Shown here in pieces: positions 11,701 to 22,539 of a stretch of 64,000 nucleotides of DNA. Both the position numbers and the translations under genes were made by a program. The stretch is from Phialocephala subalpina. Lineage: Eukaryota; Ascomycota; Leotiomycetes; Helotiales; Mollisiaceae. Within the stretch, counting starts at the first letter, position 1; each line of letters begins with the position of its first letter. The stretch spans positions 104,936 through 168,935 of the forward strand of contig FJOG01000052.1 in NCBI GenBank assembly GCA_900073065.1, read 5' to 3'. The notes under the pieces were generated by a model that was not told where the DNA came from, did no database searches, and saw only the letters and a program-made list of their open reading frames with translations.

Positions 11701-12948
11701 GATGTTGGGTTGGGAGGAAAGTGTTTGGCTTTGGTCTCGAGTTTCTGCGTATATAGAAGGGAAGGAGTCTTGCTGGAGGGGTCAGTGTATTTGAAAGTTA
11801 GTAGGTAGAGCAAAGCGTGGCGGGGGTGTTCCTTATGAAGAAACTCCGCCTTGTGGAGCAATGGATAGAAATGGGGGATTCGAATGGAGGCGATTCGTGA
11901 TCCATTCTTGTATGCATCCAGGAACCACTCGGTCCTACTTCTCTGATCTCCCATTCGTCCAGCTGTTGTGTACCGGGTCGCAAAACGCCCTGAGACCTTC
12001 TGTACGAGTACGGAGTAACTCGTTCGTGATATCTTCAAGGGCAGATTGGAGGGGCAGGAGGGGTAATAGCAGGGATGGCTGTGGACGAGAGTGGAAACGA
12101 TTCAGGTCCTGCAGGAGCGGGATGACATGGCAGAAGAGGCCCCATTCGTGCAATGGAGAAGTATTCGTGTCCTGCAGTGCCTTTGATGTCGTCGCGACTC
12201 GGGAGTGAGATAGTTTTAGGTGTTGTTGTTCATGGGGGAAGAAGTGTCCGCGTGGAGGGGATGTTGTCGTCGAATTGCACAAATGGTTTCAAAGGTCACC
12301 GGAGCTACATCTGGTTCTTCATCCCAAGGTCAACTCTCATCTCAACCACCACATTATATCTTCATTCGAATGAGCGCCGCTCATCTCCCTTGCGCCCTTG
12401 AAAGATGATATGTTCTATTCCCATATTGTATAGCCAAGCCAAGTCGGGCGTCGTCCAAGGCAGGCGGTGGCCTCTGTCCAGCTGTCATCTTCCTGGCAGC
12501 CCCTCCTGCGACTCCCCAGCAATAACCCTACATTCCTCTTGAAATTATGTCTCCTTCATCCGTCATCTTTCTTCAATGGACGAACCAATCTTTTGCTCAG
12601 CCGGCAAGGAATGTTGTGTGCATCAAGGGTGCATTCCAGACGTCCGCCGAGCCGAAGCATCCCCTTCTTACCACCCTTCTACTATTTCGCCTCCTACCCT
12701 CGGGTTCGAAGTCGAACGCTGGTTTGATTCAACAACACTGTCTTTACTGTTCTGTTGCTCATTGCGAAGATCTATTAATCCCGAATTTTTGAGCATTTCT
12801 CTTTCCACACCTTTTTCTTTTCAAAAGCGCATACAGTAATCTCGATAATATTCCTATTATTACTACACGAAAACGCAAACGCAAACCGACATTCAGAGCA
12901 TGATCCACGATCGAGATCAACGAATAAATCTACGAACAGCACAACGAA
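11701..12948. other. Intergenic region between divergent SDR and membrane-protein genes
   Basis: A 1.25 kb divergent promoter region. ORFs here (up to 117 codons) overlap one another on both strands and show no coding character. CT-rich DNA at 12440-12830 and A-rich DNA near 12850-12940 precede the plus-strand gene, as is common for fungal promoters and 5' UTRs. Confidence 0.5.
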
Positions 12949-15900
12949 ATGGCCACAAGCGCATGGATATTCGAAACAACACTGAGGAAACGAGATTCAA
13001 TACGAAGGACAATCTACTCAGCAAGCATCCCCATCGGATCAGCTACAATGTCCTTGGGTATGATTCTGATCATAGCAATCTGCGGAGCGCTTCTGCTTTT
13101 TGCGGCTGTTACGATCGGCATCATCTTTCATGTGAAGAGAAGGAATCGATTCAGGAATAAAGTGCGCATCGATGTTCCTGATCATGAGATGATCCGTTCA
13201 GATCCGAGGACAACAATGAGGTCTATTCGCACCCCGGAAATCTTTTTCCCACGGAGGATGTCTCGTGGGTTGTCTTTCAATCCATGGGCTCCACTCGATG
13301 GCGGTATTACCACCTCTTCTTCTGACTGGCAAGATGTAGATCTCTCGGACCACGCTCCTCCACTAGCAACAGCACAACGCCCTTCCTTCCACAGGGGCGT
13401 GGCACGAGTCCGTGAATCCTGGCCTTTGGCGTCGAACATACCTCTCAAGTTGTTGCCCTCACAAACAACGATGATTCTCAGCCCGGTCGCTCCTCCTGGC
13501 TATGTTGTCCCGCAACCGAAGCGCCAGAGCATCAAACTCGTACGACGAAGAGAATCTGCAGATTGCTCTCCCACAAGATCAAAGTCGGGCTCGCCCACGA
13601 GAGATCTGTATCCTGCACCTCTCTCGCCCAAGAAACGCAGCCAACGACGATCGGCATCGGAAACTCCAACACTTCTCAGATCTGCTTCTCAGAAATTGAA
13701 AGTTGCCCATCGGAAATCTCTAACTCGCACTTTGACCACACTCAACAGAATTTCTGGGCGGGCTCCTACGAAACGACTTCTCACACCACCTATCAAGCAA
13801 GCGGCCGAAAGTCGCGAACAACTCATCAACAAGGAATTCTCCCAAACCATGGAAGACATCGGAACTGGTCGGATGACCATTCAGACGGAAGGTGGAAGCT
13901 TACTTCTTCAGCCTGCTGATGGAATAAAATCGCCTACCCCATCATTTACATCAACAGACAGTCTATGCGAAGCCCAACCTGAGGTTATCATTGCAGCACT
14001 CAGCTCACCCAGCAAGTCTAGTCTGAACAACGAGAAACGGCACAGGGTTCGAATATCCGAGGCCACCACAATCATCCAAACTTCAATCCACGAAGATGAC
14101 CCGGTGATGATCGTCGCGAAGCCAGAGGAGCAGTATTTCGCTCTCCCTCATCGAATATCTCTCGCTGGCGATCCTTTCTTCTCATCAGTGAGGAGCTCGA
14201 AAACAATCGTATCAACCTCACAAGTTCAAGGACCACGACCAATGTATTTTCGCAAATCTACATTCGGTCACGAAGAATCTCCAAATCGACCAGAAGACTA
14301 CATCTCTCCTCTACGCGATGTCTCCAGCAATTCTCAGGCATCTCCAAAACCACCACACAGTCAAGATGAGACGGAAGAACATAATCCATTCAGATGGTCG
14401 CCTCAAGAAGCCATGAAGGCGAAGGTTACCCCACTATCAGGTCGCACTTCGCCAAACAGAAAGGGTCACCGACGATCGAATGTTATTCGCATGTCGCATT
14501 TAGTCTCCCGGCCCATGAGTTCCGTTCCAGTCGTGCAGGAAGAGCCAGAAGAGGAGTCGCCAAGGAAATCAATCAGGTTCAGTCTCCCACCCGCAACAGC
14601 GATTCGAGTCTTCGAGCCTGAGAAGAGTCCTAGTCCTTCATCCTCGACTACATCCAGGAGACGAAGCATGAGGCCACCGTCTTCTGCTACCTTTAGTCCC
14701 GACCTAACGATCACGGAAGGAGTCCCAACAACACCAGCCAGCTCACCAGTTTCGAAGATGGACCGTCGCAGCTTCTCGATCTACTCCCCCACCCTCTCAG
14801 TCTGCAACTACTACACCGAAAGCAACGGCGGCTCAGAAGACGAATTCTTCAACCAAAAGCCCAAACGAGTCTCAGTCTCAACCCTAAAATCTCGACGCCA
14901 CGGCCAAGATTTCTCCACAGACCTAACTCTCTTTCCCACCAACCAAATGCAGCAAAATCACCAACTATCCTTAATCTCCTTCCCACCGCCCCCAAGCTGT
15001 GATCCAACCCAACCAGAATGCGTGATGACAGTCCTCACACCACCGCCTCTTCGACCTTTACCTACGATTGCATCGACAATGACTGGCTTCTCATCCACAA
15101 GCCCCTCCCCGGCACCGCCACTCCTCACTACCTCATCCAACACACAACTCTACGGACCTCGCGACCTACCTTCTCGTCCTAGCACTTTATCACCACCCCG
15201 CGACTCCCTCGCATCCTCAATCTCCATGCTCCGGCGCATGAACTCCCAAATCAGTCAATACTCCTCACAATCAACAATCGCAGAAGAAATTCCTGCATTC
15301 GACTCCGAGAAATCACCACAATTACCACCACACCCACACTTTTCCCTAAACTTCAACCTCGAAGAAGCACAAGCCGAAGAACGGGGTCGTTCGAGAGGGT
15401 CCAGGCATTATCTCGCCATCGGTCGTCAGAGTCAATACAATGGATACGGAAACAGTAACTCTTATTCTAGAAACTCGAGGCCGGGGGACAGGCCGAGAGA
15501 AAGTTGGCGTATTGGTAAGAGTCGGAAACGTAATACGTATGGGAAAGAAGACTTCTCTGGCTTCGAGGATGTGAGAGAGGAGAAGGAGTTGACTCCCGTC
15601 CCGGAGTCCTCGCCCGCCACCGAAGCAAACGCTCTTGGCATAATCAATCTCCGCTTCCCTACTCTTTCGAAAGATGGCAAAGTGAGGAATTTACCAACTC
15701 CTCCTCGGTCGAGGGAGAAGGCTTTTGAAATAGAGAAAGAGAGAAAGGTGATCGACCTCGATGAAGCAGAGATCGTCGACGCGAAATTAGTTGAGGACGA
15801 AGAAGCCGACAAGGAAAATCTTCACGCGAAGGGGAGTCTAAGGTGGTCAGACGCAATGGCCAAACCTGCCCGTACTTCATCGCGCAGAGATAGTCAGATG

Positions 15901-16146
15901 AAGTATCCGAGTCCTCAGGGGAACCAGACACCGCCGAAGTGGAGTATCAGTGGGTTGGGACTTGCTGGTCAACGGCTTTTGGGGACTGAGAAGGTGGATT
16001 TGACGAGTCCGGAAAGGCCTCATTCATTGGGGCTGTATGATGACAATGGATTCTTGAGGAGTAGTCCTGAGATGAAGGAGAGGAGAAAGAAAGCTAGGGA
16101 GTCGAAGGTGAAGGTGGAAGTTGATGAGTGGCATTCTGTTATGTGA
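12949..16146 (+). CDS. Large single-pass membrane protein with a long disordered tail
   Basis: One uninterrupted frame of 1065 codons. A single strong transmembrane helix lies near residues 33-62 (MILIIAICGALLLFAAVTIG), followed by the basic stop-transfer stretch HVKRRNRFRNK. The rest, about 1000 residues, is low-complexity and rich in Ser, Pro, Arg and Thr, with many SPxR-, RRxS- and TPP-type potential phosphorylation sites, and no recognised catalytic domain. It ends DEWHSVM. A start at the Met beginning MSLGMI (residue 34) is possible but would cut into the helix. The topology resembles wall-sensor or cortical anchor proteins, with a short outer end and a long cytosolic tail; that is inference only. 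The frame is too long and too free of stops to be chance. Confidence 0.8.
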   Translation: MATSAWIFETTLRKRDSIRRTIYSASIPIGSATMSLGMILIIAICGALLLFAAVTIGIIFHVKRRNRFRNKVRIDVPDHEMIRSDPRTTMRSIRTPEIFFPRRMSRGLSFNPWAPLDGGITTSSSDWQDVDLSDHAPPLATAQRPSFHRGVARVRESWPLASNIPLKLLPSQTTMILSPVAPPGYVVPQPKRQSIKLVRRRESADCSPTRSKSGSPTRDLYPAPLSPKKRSQRRSASETPTLLRSASQKLKVAHRKSLTRTLTTLNRISGRAPTKRLLTPPIKQAAESREQLINKEFSQTMEDIGTGRMTIQTEGGSLLLQPADGIKSPTPSFTSTDSLCEAQPEVIIAALSSPSKSSLNNEKRHRVRISEATTIIQTSIHEDDPVMIVAKPEEQYFALPHRISLAGDPFFSSVRSSKTIVSTSQVQGPRPMYFRKSTFGHEESPNRPEDYISPLRDVSSNSQASPKPPHSQDETEEHNPFRWSPQEAMKAKVTPLSGRTSPNRKGHRRSNVIRMSHLVSRPMSSVPVVQEEPEEESPRKSIRFSLPPATAIRVFEPEKSPSPSSSTTSRRRSMRPPSSATFSPDLTITEGVPTTPASSPVSKMDRRSFSIYSPTLSVCNYYTESNGGSEDEFFNQKPKRVSVSTLKSRRHGQDFSTDLTLFPTNQMQQNHQLSLISFPPPPSCDPTQPECVMTVLTPPPLRPLPTIASTMTGFSSTSPSPAPPLLTTSSNTQLYGPRDLPSRPSTLSPPRDSLASSISMLRRMNSQISQYSSQSTIAEEIPAFDSEKSPQLPPHPHFSLNFNLEEAQAEERGRSRGSRHYLAIGRQSQYNGYGNSNSYSRNSRPGDRPRESWRIGKSRKRNTYGKEDFSGFEDVREEKELTPVPESSPATEANALGIINLRFPTLSKDGKVRNLPTPPRSREKAFEIEKERKVIDLDEAEIVDAKLVEDEEADKENLHAKGSLRWSDAMAKPARTSSRRDSQMKYPSPQGNQTPPKWSISGLGLAGQRLLGTEKVDLTSPERPHSLGLYDDNGFLRSSPEMKERRKKARESKVKVEVDEWHSVM

Positions 16147-16744
16147 CTTTGGAGGTGTGGTTATAGCTTGAGATTGAGTTTTGTGTTCATGGGAGTTTGG
16201 GGATCAGAGGTTTCTGTTCATCGACATCGACATATATCTTTTAGGTGAAGCATAGGATAGGGGAGGCATATACCCTTCTTTGCTGTCAGTGCAACCTTTA
16301 TTTAGTCGGCTGTGGGGTTTTTTAATTAATTACAAACTATTTGTCTTCGAGGTCTATCGTGTTTCCATCTCCCCCGCTGGAACTACCCCGCAATGCTCTG
16401 CCCCTGACTACTCCTCCCCTTCCTCACTGCACAACCCGGCCTGTCGCAAGTCGCGATTCATTGACTACTGTATTCCTGTTTGCTTGCTGGATAGCGAGAT
16501 ACTTTCGTCGTGTTATGTTCTACATAATTATTTTATTTTATTCGGGTTCTCGAGAAGAAGCTGGTGCTGCCAACGCCTTTAAAGTTTAGCGATCATGCCC
16601 TGTAAGCTTAGCACGTGTAGCCTGTAAGGCGCTAAGGTTTTAGCGATCAAAGCCTGAAGGAGGTGCAAAAGAAGGTCGAATCTTCTTACCTGTGCTATTG
16701 ACACTCAATGGATACCTATCACCATACAAAGTACTCGTAATGTT
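16147..16744. other. Intergenic; 3' flank plus short direct repeats
   Basis: No supported gene. A short direct repeat (TTTAGCGATCA near 16586 and again near 16638) flanks a Cys/Leu-poor stretch just upstream of the truncated membrane-protein relic, and may mark the edge of an inserted or rearranged piece. Confidence 0.4.
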
Positions 16745-17554
16745 ATGAAGGTCGTGAGCGGCCAACCTCTCAATTGGCCTAGGCGCAGCGTCTGCAACAG
16801 TACTTCGTCATCCATCAATGTTACCGCCGAATGGGCACAATACTTGAATCCTCATATCCAAGACACCAATAAAACGGTCTTCCACATGCTTGCAGAGGAC
16901 GCCAGTATCCAAGTTTCCGCGTGGGAAGACGACCCTGGATTTGTTCAAAGCGTCATAGAATCTATCCTCACCACCGCGGTCGCTAATGGCCTTTCCCGTA
17001 CAGAATCTTCATCAACCATTCAAGGAGAGTTGAATAATTGCCCCAATAATGACTGCGACGAGACATGCGGACTCTTGTGCTTAGACATGATGCCAAAGCC
17101 AACTCGGGAATTTGGTTACGGAGGTAATATCTATAATTTATTAAGGGTTTCTGATCTGTCAAAGCTGTCAAAATTTACAGTTCAGGTAGATGTCACTGGG
17201 TATGCTTACAACATGAGAGGTGCTACGATAATTCTTTCATGCATGGTCCTCCTTTCCTATTATACGTTGGTTGGTGTGCATTTTGCATTCGTCCTTATGA
17301 AAAGATTGAGCAGCAATGCTTGGGACAGTGTTTCCGAAGTCATGGCATTAGCAATACAGAGTCAGCCAACGGAGGTACTAAAAAATATATGTGCGGGAAT
17401 CTCTTCAACAAAAATGTTTAGCAACCTTGTGAGGATGTGGTCAGGACAGGTGTTGAATATGAACATCTGGAGTTGGATTTTGGCGATCATCTTTCCGGCT
17501 ACGGTGAAAAACTATAAGAGGATAAGCTCTATGGCTGATGAGTGTATGGCTTGA
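16745..17554 (+). pseudogene. 5'-truncated, frameshifted relative of the 4640-7178 membrane protein
   Basis: The 269-codon frame aligns by eye with only the last third of the membrane protein at 4640-7178. NVTAEWAQYLNPHIQDTNKT matches NVTKIWAASMNPFITEQNTT. The C-terminal helix region MRGATIILSCMVLLSYYTLV..HFAF..LSSNAWDSVSE matches LALSILFLYC..HFAY..LSSSSWDTIAE. The N-terminal membrane helices are absent upstream. After FSNLV the family-like ending is found in another frame (EDVVRTGVEYEHLELDFGDH, stop near 17515), which indicates a one-base frameshift near 17428; the current frame instead runs out to MADECMA. Both the missing front and the shift argue for a non-functional partial copy. It lies 9.5 kb away and on the opposite strand. 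Confidence 0.7.
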
Positions 17555-18344
17555 GGGAGTGAAAAATGGCAAAACAACTCTTTATGTTCTTTGTGGTCGG
17601 AGTGCGCTTGCTTGCCCAAGAATATCCTTACCTTTGCACAAGAGTTACATATCTCAGGCTGTATCGGCTGCCATGTATCCTGACTTTGGCCCTGCTGCGA
17701 TCGCCTTCGTAGTGCAGAGTCTCTTGATCCACGGCTGGAAGAGTCAGAGTCGTAGAATGAGCTTGAATTTGACTCACCTCATAGGTGCTACAACTATGCT
17801 GCAGGGGCTGGCTTCGTCGAGCCCTATCAAGTTGCATTTTATGACGAGATGTACCATGAAGACGCGAAGTGTCTCACAGCAGCCATCAGGTACTCCATTT
17901 TATGGCTAACTTGACTGGGCTGACGCTTATGATTCGTTTGCTGAGTGCGTTCGATTATCTGCATGGGCAGGTTATTCCGTGTGGGTATGAGAACTTTGGA
18001 AACCAAGTTCAAGTTGTATATATTTGAAATTGTAAGATTCTATGTCGGAGTTCTAGTTGAGATGGACGACGTACAAGAGGTCGTACATGATAGCGTTCAT
18101 GAGGCGTCCATGTCAGCGTATGTGTCGGCGTACCCTCTATGGCGCCAAGCATGTCAGTTGCTGGTCACGTGTAGCGGGTCAAACTCTCATTCCATATGGA
18201 GTATAGTTCAGGGGTAATCTCGCAGACTCTTATATCCTCACTCTCCTCCCTAGCTAGCTCTCCAGACTTAAGAATACGATCTTTTACCCATAATATGATG
18301 CCTAGACCTCGTAGCATCTGATAAAGCAGCATTACGATTATTTA
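17555..18344. other. Unresolved ORF debris
   Basis: Short overlapping frames. One holds a fairly protein-like stretch (CYNYAAGAGFVEPYQVAFYD, near 17790-17850) but it is bounded by stops. No family is recognised and no intron pattern resolves it. Confidence 0.35.
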
Positions 18345-18495
18345 TCCCTTAAACTGTCACGCAACGCACACTTAGGCACCCAGGCAGCCGTTGCTAAGCG
18401 AGCCACTTGGAGTGCTAAGATTGATACAAAAGTGGGGTTGGATAGTGCTCGAAGTTGATGCCTTATAGGTGGTGTGCGTGTGGCAGTTTAAGGGA
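18345..18495. mobile_element. MITE-like element with terminal inverted repeats and TA flanks
   Basis: A 151-bp segment starts TCCCTTAAACTGTCACGCAA and ends with the near-complement (GTGTGCGTGTGGCAG then TTTAAGGGA). The first 12 and last 12 bases are perfect inverted repeats, and the similarity extends imperfectly for about 27 bp. The element is flanked by TA on both sides, the target-site duplication of Tc1/mariner-type transposons. It carries no coding capacity, so it is a non-autonomous element. The assignment rests on structure alone. Confidence 0.7.
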
Positions 18496-18497
18496 TA

Positions 18498-19083
18498 TTG
18501 AGCCTTGGCCCTAATTCAGCTTGGTTCGACTTACAGGGTATTCTAAATTCAAGGCTAAAATGCTTAGATCCCTGCCCTAGGGTCGATGCTGCGATAACTA
18601 GGGAAATTCACAGCGTAAAAATGAAAAGCAAACCTAGACTCCAAAACGCCGGCAAACCAAATGCGAAACCACACAAAAATACAGCAAAAAGACGCGTAAA
18701 ATGCGTACAGCAGTTGTTCAGCCTTTACGAGAATTAATTGTAGACGATTGGTTGATTGATTAATTCATTCGTACTCGGTTCCAGCTGTCCACCGTAGAAC
18801 TGCTATGCCGGAGCTTCCCAGTTTCGGCGCAGTTGCCGAAGTGCATTGACCGTGGTACTGTAAACGCTCTTCACTTTACACGAATATGACCAGAAACCTC
18901 CTCTGCTGAGCGGTCTGGCTCCTATTTACGTGTGTATACATTTGAAGGGCAATGGCCTCGCGTACGTCTCTTCGTCCCATAGATGTTGGTCATACTCTAA
19001 TCGATATTCAAAACAGCGTCGTACGATACATACTTTTATAATCTTCAAAGCCATCAGTCCTTTCACAACACTTTAGAAATACC
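18498..19083. other. Intergenic between MITE and hAT remnant
   Basis: No supported gene. The 79-codon ORF at 18498 starts at the MITE edge and has no recognisable motif. Confidence 0.4.
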
Positions 19084-19470
19084 TTGAAACTACAAGACCG
19101 AGAGGTTAGGATAAGTTCACAGCCTACAACATGTCTCAGTCAGAGCCGGAGTTCGAGGGAGGCTTCTTTAGAATGGTGGCGTCTTCATGAAAAACAGTAT
19201 CCTCGTCTCTTCACTATGGACAAGGATATTTTCTCAATACCCGGCATGTCAGCTTCAGTGGAACATCTCTTTTAAAGTGCTAAACTCATACTCCCTCCAT
19301 CTAGAAACAAGCTACTTGAGGACGGAATTGAGGCAAGAGAATGTGTAAGATCATGGGCAAGAGATGGTCTTATATTGGGTGATTACTTTGAGTATTTGAC
19401 AGAGGACCAAAGGTCAAATGAGCACTTTAAGCTTCAAGATCAGTTCTGGCTTCCACAACCTGACCTCTAA
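19084..19470 (+). pseudogene. hAT transposase C-terminal (dimerisation domain) remnant
   Basis: One frame, read through a single stop, gives the hAT C-terminal signature. WWRLHEKQYPRL..MDKDIFSIPG is followed by SASVEHLF, the stop TAA at 19273-19275, then SAKLILPPSRNKLLEDGIEA and LILGDYFEYL. The conserved hAT core (WW, ASxxERxFS, LxP.R..L) is plain. The N-terminal DNA-binding and catalytic regions are not found upstream, so only the tail survives. Downstream sequence (19480-19550) repeats AACCTGACC/TTTGACTTG-type motifs, which resemble hAT subterminal repeats. Confidence 0.75.
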
Positions 19471-19592
19471 TACGAATAATATATCTTCACTTTTTTGGAT
19501 ATGTGACCTATTAACCTGACCTTTGACTTGTTTAACCTGCAGATATCTATTGTAGGGGGCGCGGGCGCCCTTCCTAGCCCGAAACAAACTTT

Positions 19593-19694
19593 AGGTCCTT
19601 CTTAACTCGAGGTCCTTCTTAACTCGAGGTCCTTCTTAACTCGAGGTCCTTCTTAACTCGAGGTCCTTTTTAACTCGAGGTCTTTCTAAGTCTC
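19593..19694 (+). repeat. Minisatellite, 17-bp unit, about six copies
   Basis: The unit AGGTCCTTCTTAACTCG starts at 19593, 19610, 19627 and 19644 exactly, at 19661 with one change, and at 19678 in degraded form. It sits in the transposon-debris area between the hAT tail and the esterase gene. Confidence 0.9.
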
Positions 19695-19810
19695 AAGTAA
19701 ATTAAGTACTTTATTTTAAGGCTAATGCGCGCTCGCGCAATCTCGACCTGCTCGGCGGCTGCGCCGCCTCCACGGTCTCCATGGCGCTTGCAGCGCGGCT
19801 AGCTAAATCA

Positions 19811-19880
19811 CAATGCCTTTGTCTCTCACAATGCCTTTGTCTCTCGCAATGCCTTTGTCTCTCACAATGCCTCTGTCTCC
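19811..19880 (+). repeat. Minisatellite, 18-bp unit, four copies
   Basis: The unit CAATGCCTTTGTCTCTCA starts at 19811, 19829, 19847 and 19865 (the last with changes). In one frame it reads as SQCLCL repeated, but the surrounding ORF has no other support as a gene. Confidence 0.9.
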
Positions 19881-20410
19881 TAGCTAAAAGCTACTTTAAA
19901 AGCTCACGTGATTTTAAGATCCTACCACGGCGGAAAGTGGGTACAACTTCTCGTCGTGTCCCCTTCTCAAGGTTTCGAGAAATAAGTCAGGTCAAGGAAT
20001 TTGACATGCCAAGACAGGTCAAGTTTAGGTCAAGGGTCAAACCTGATCCGACCGACCTATCGGGAACACTGCCTCTGAAGAAAACTCCCGAGAGATAGTG
20101 GAAAAGGGGATCCCTTGAAGCCCATGCCAGCACCTTTTGCCCCGCTTTCTCATATCGGGACCTCTAGTTAGCTTCGTGCGGGGGAATCGGCAGTTGATAC
20201 TTTCTGTAATGATATTTTAGTTTTCGATTGAGCACCCTTGTTGGATCGCTCGCATGCAATCAAATGTTACCGAGGTCAGGAAGGCTTATACTTCGTATGT
20301 CTTCTGGACTTAAAATGCATCGAGCCGTCCTGCGGAGTAGAAGCGGTTGCGAGCTGGGTCAGAACTCTATAATACACGCGCTGTGGTCATATTTTAGTCA
20401 CCAAGCCAGA
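19881..20410. other. Upstream flank of esterase with AGGTCA-rich stretch
   Basis: At 19995-20065 several CAGGTCAAG/AGGTCAAG motifs occur, echoing the rev-comp motifs at 19480-19550. They may be the other end of a hAT-type non-autonomous element spanning the minisatellites. No gene is seen. Confidence 0.4.
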
Positions 20411-22327
20411 ATGAAAACCGTCGTACTTATTCTTACTACCCTAATACGCATCTCAAATGGAGCTCTCAGTTTCCGCGACGCGGCGCCTCTCACCGTAGGG
20501 GGCATTGTCAATACCACTAGCGGCCCTGTGCAAGGGATACCGTCTGACTCGCGACCAGAGGTGTCGACGTATTTGGGAATACCATACGCCCAGCCACCAG
20601 TCGGCGATTTACGCTTCGCTGCTCCAGTCGCAGTCGCTGCGTCGAGTGCGGTTATCAACGCGACCGCTTTTGTAAGCAATGTACATTGATGTTCTTCATG
20701 GATTTTACTAACGTACCTATCCAGAGCCCGTAAGACCCTAATATTATGCTCTTCTCTGCGGATAAAACAGCCGACTTCTATTCCAGTGATTGTCTCTGCA
20801 ACCGTATCCCTACAAATGAAGCTTACCTCGCAGGTCCGGCTGGCGCGAGAGTTCTGGTCGCTCTTGCTCAGACAGGGGACGTCCTTGCCGAAGATTGCTT
20901 GACCCTGAATGTGTGGACGAAACCGCAAACGGGGGAAGCGAAAAAGGCGGTCTTGTTCTGGATTTATGGTGGAGGTACGTACTTGAGACGCCACATACTG
21001 GCAACCGTGGAATATAAGACGAATTTGAGCTTTGCAACAGCATAAATGTTTCAACTTATTTGGTTCCCACTGACTTCCGTAGGGTTTTCCACTGGAAATA
21101 CAGCCTGTCCCCTGTATGATGGAGCCGTGCTTGCTGACGAGAACGATGTTGTCGTCATCTCGGTCAACTACCGCCTGAACATTTTCGGATTCTCTGGCGC
21201 TCCGGGACAGACCACGAACGTAGGTCTCTTGGATCAGCGTCTTGCGCTTGAGTGGGCGCGAGACAATGTTGAAGCGTTCGGGGGAGATCCATCACGAATT
21301 ACGGCATTCGGTCAGTCTGCAGGGGGGGCTTCGGTTGACTACATCTCCTATGGCTTCGTAGACGACCCCATTGTGCATGCTCTGATCCCACAGTCGGGCG
21401 TCGCCAATTCTGTAATATCCGGTGGCGCTACGTCCGCGTCGGTCCTCAGCAACTGGTATAACGCTTCCGAGACGCTTGGCTGTGGTGGAGAAGAAGCCGG
21501 CGAAGCCACGGTTGCTTGCATGAGGACAAAGAGCTGGCAAGATATCCTCGTGGCCATCGAACCCCTATCAACGACCGCCATTGACAGCGGCTTTGAACCT
21601 GTTCCTGACGATATAATAATCCCCAATAATCTCACCGCCCGGGGTGCTGCTGGAGAGTTCGCTAAACTTCCGTATCTGACGGGGAACACCGATAACGAAG
21701 CTGGCTTCTTTCTCGTCGTTCTGATAGCCTACACAAGCCTAACGGCCGAACAATTCGATCTAATTCCCGCCGAAATCCTTCAACCTGTGGTCGACCTCCT
21801 GACCTTGGCCGGATTCACCTGCTCCGCCGCTCAAGCCGCCAATTATAGAGCGCAAAACGGCGTTCCGGTGTGGCGTTACAGGTACTACGGGGGCAACTAC
21901 ACCAACACGTATATTAACAAAGTGGGCTCCGCCTACCACACTTCCGAGCTCCCTGTGCTCTTTGGCACCGCTGCCTCGGTAGCGGGAATTGCAGATAGCG
22001 ATATTGAGGCGGAGGCTGCGCGGTATATGCGGCAAGCGTGGGCGACATTTGCCAAAAATCCTACCGAAGGGCTGACGACGGAGCTTGGATGGCCTCGGTT
22101 CAATCCACTGAGTAAGTGCCACTCTACCTGGGAATATTTCTGGCCATGGTCTAATGCATCTCTTCGTTGTAGCAAGTTCACAGGTACAACTGTCTCACGG
22201 CCAGGAAACGACTGCAAGTTATATTCCCAATCTCCAGACAGATGCTCTATGCTTCGCGGTCCAATCTTTCGAATCCCTCCTTACTGAATTGATAACACTT
22301 CTTTCCAGTTTAGGGGTGTCTGTTTAA
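20411..22327 (+). CDS. Secreted type-B carboxylesterase/lipase
   Basis: Five exons are read: 20411-20671, a 5-nt microexon 20725-20729, 20787-20974, 21083-22111 and 22173-22327. They join to 545 residues, the usual length for fungal type-B esterases. An N-terminal hydrophobic segment (MKTVVLILTTLIRISNGALS) suits a signal peptide. Family landmarks follow: TYLGIPYAQPPVGDLRFAAP, EDCLTLNVW, the oxyanion loop WIYGGGFSTGN, and the nucleophile elbow TAFGQSAGGAS (catalytic Ser). The Glu of TGNTDNEAGFF and the His of SAYHTSELPVLFG complete the triad. The microexon supplies S-P between TAF and DCLC, so the pair of Cys in CLC is placed as usual. It likely hydrolyses extracellular carboxylic esters or lipids; the substrate is unknown. 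Transposon debris lies upstream and an A+T block downstream, yet the gene is intact. Confidence 0.88.
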
Positions 22328-22539
22328 CAACTCTTGGCTGGATTTGGATCTCTCACACTCTCTTACTCATTAAGTAAGCGGCAAACATCGATGGTTGACT
22401 CGTCTTATCAGATGAGTGGGTCCTTTTGTGGGCCCTTATTTTGTATTTAGTTTCAGCTTCCCCCTTTCTTAAATTTACAATAAAAAAAGTCGATTCCATC
22501 TCACATGTCTCGCTTATTCGGACCCATTAAGCTCACCAT

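Noticed and set aside
19811..19880. CRISPR-like array
   Set aside because: The copies abut without spacers and the DNA is eukaryotic; it is a minisatellite.
19781..20098. 105-codon ORF with SQCLCL repeats as a Cys-rich protein gene
   Set aside because: It exists because the 18-bp repeat is a multiple of three; the rest has no coding character.
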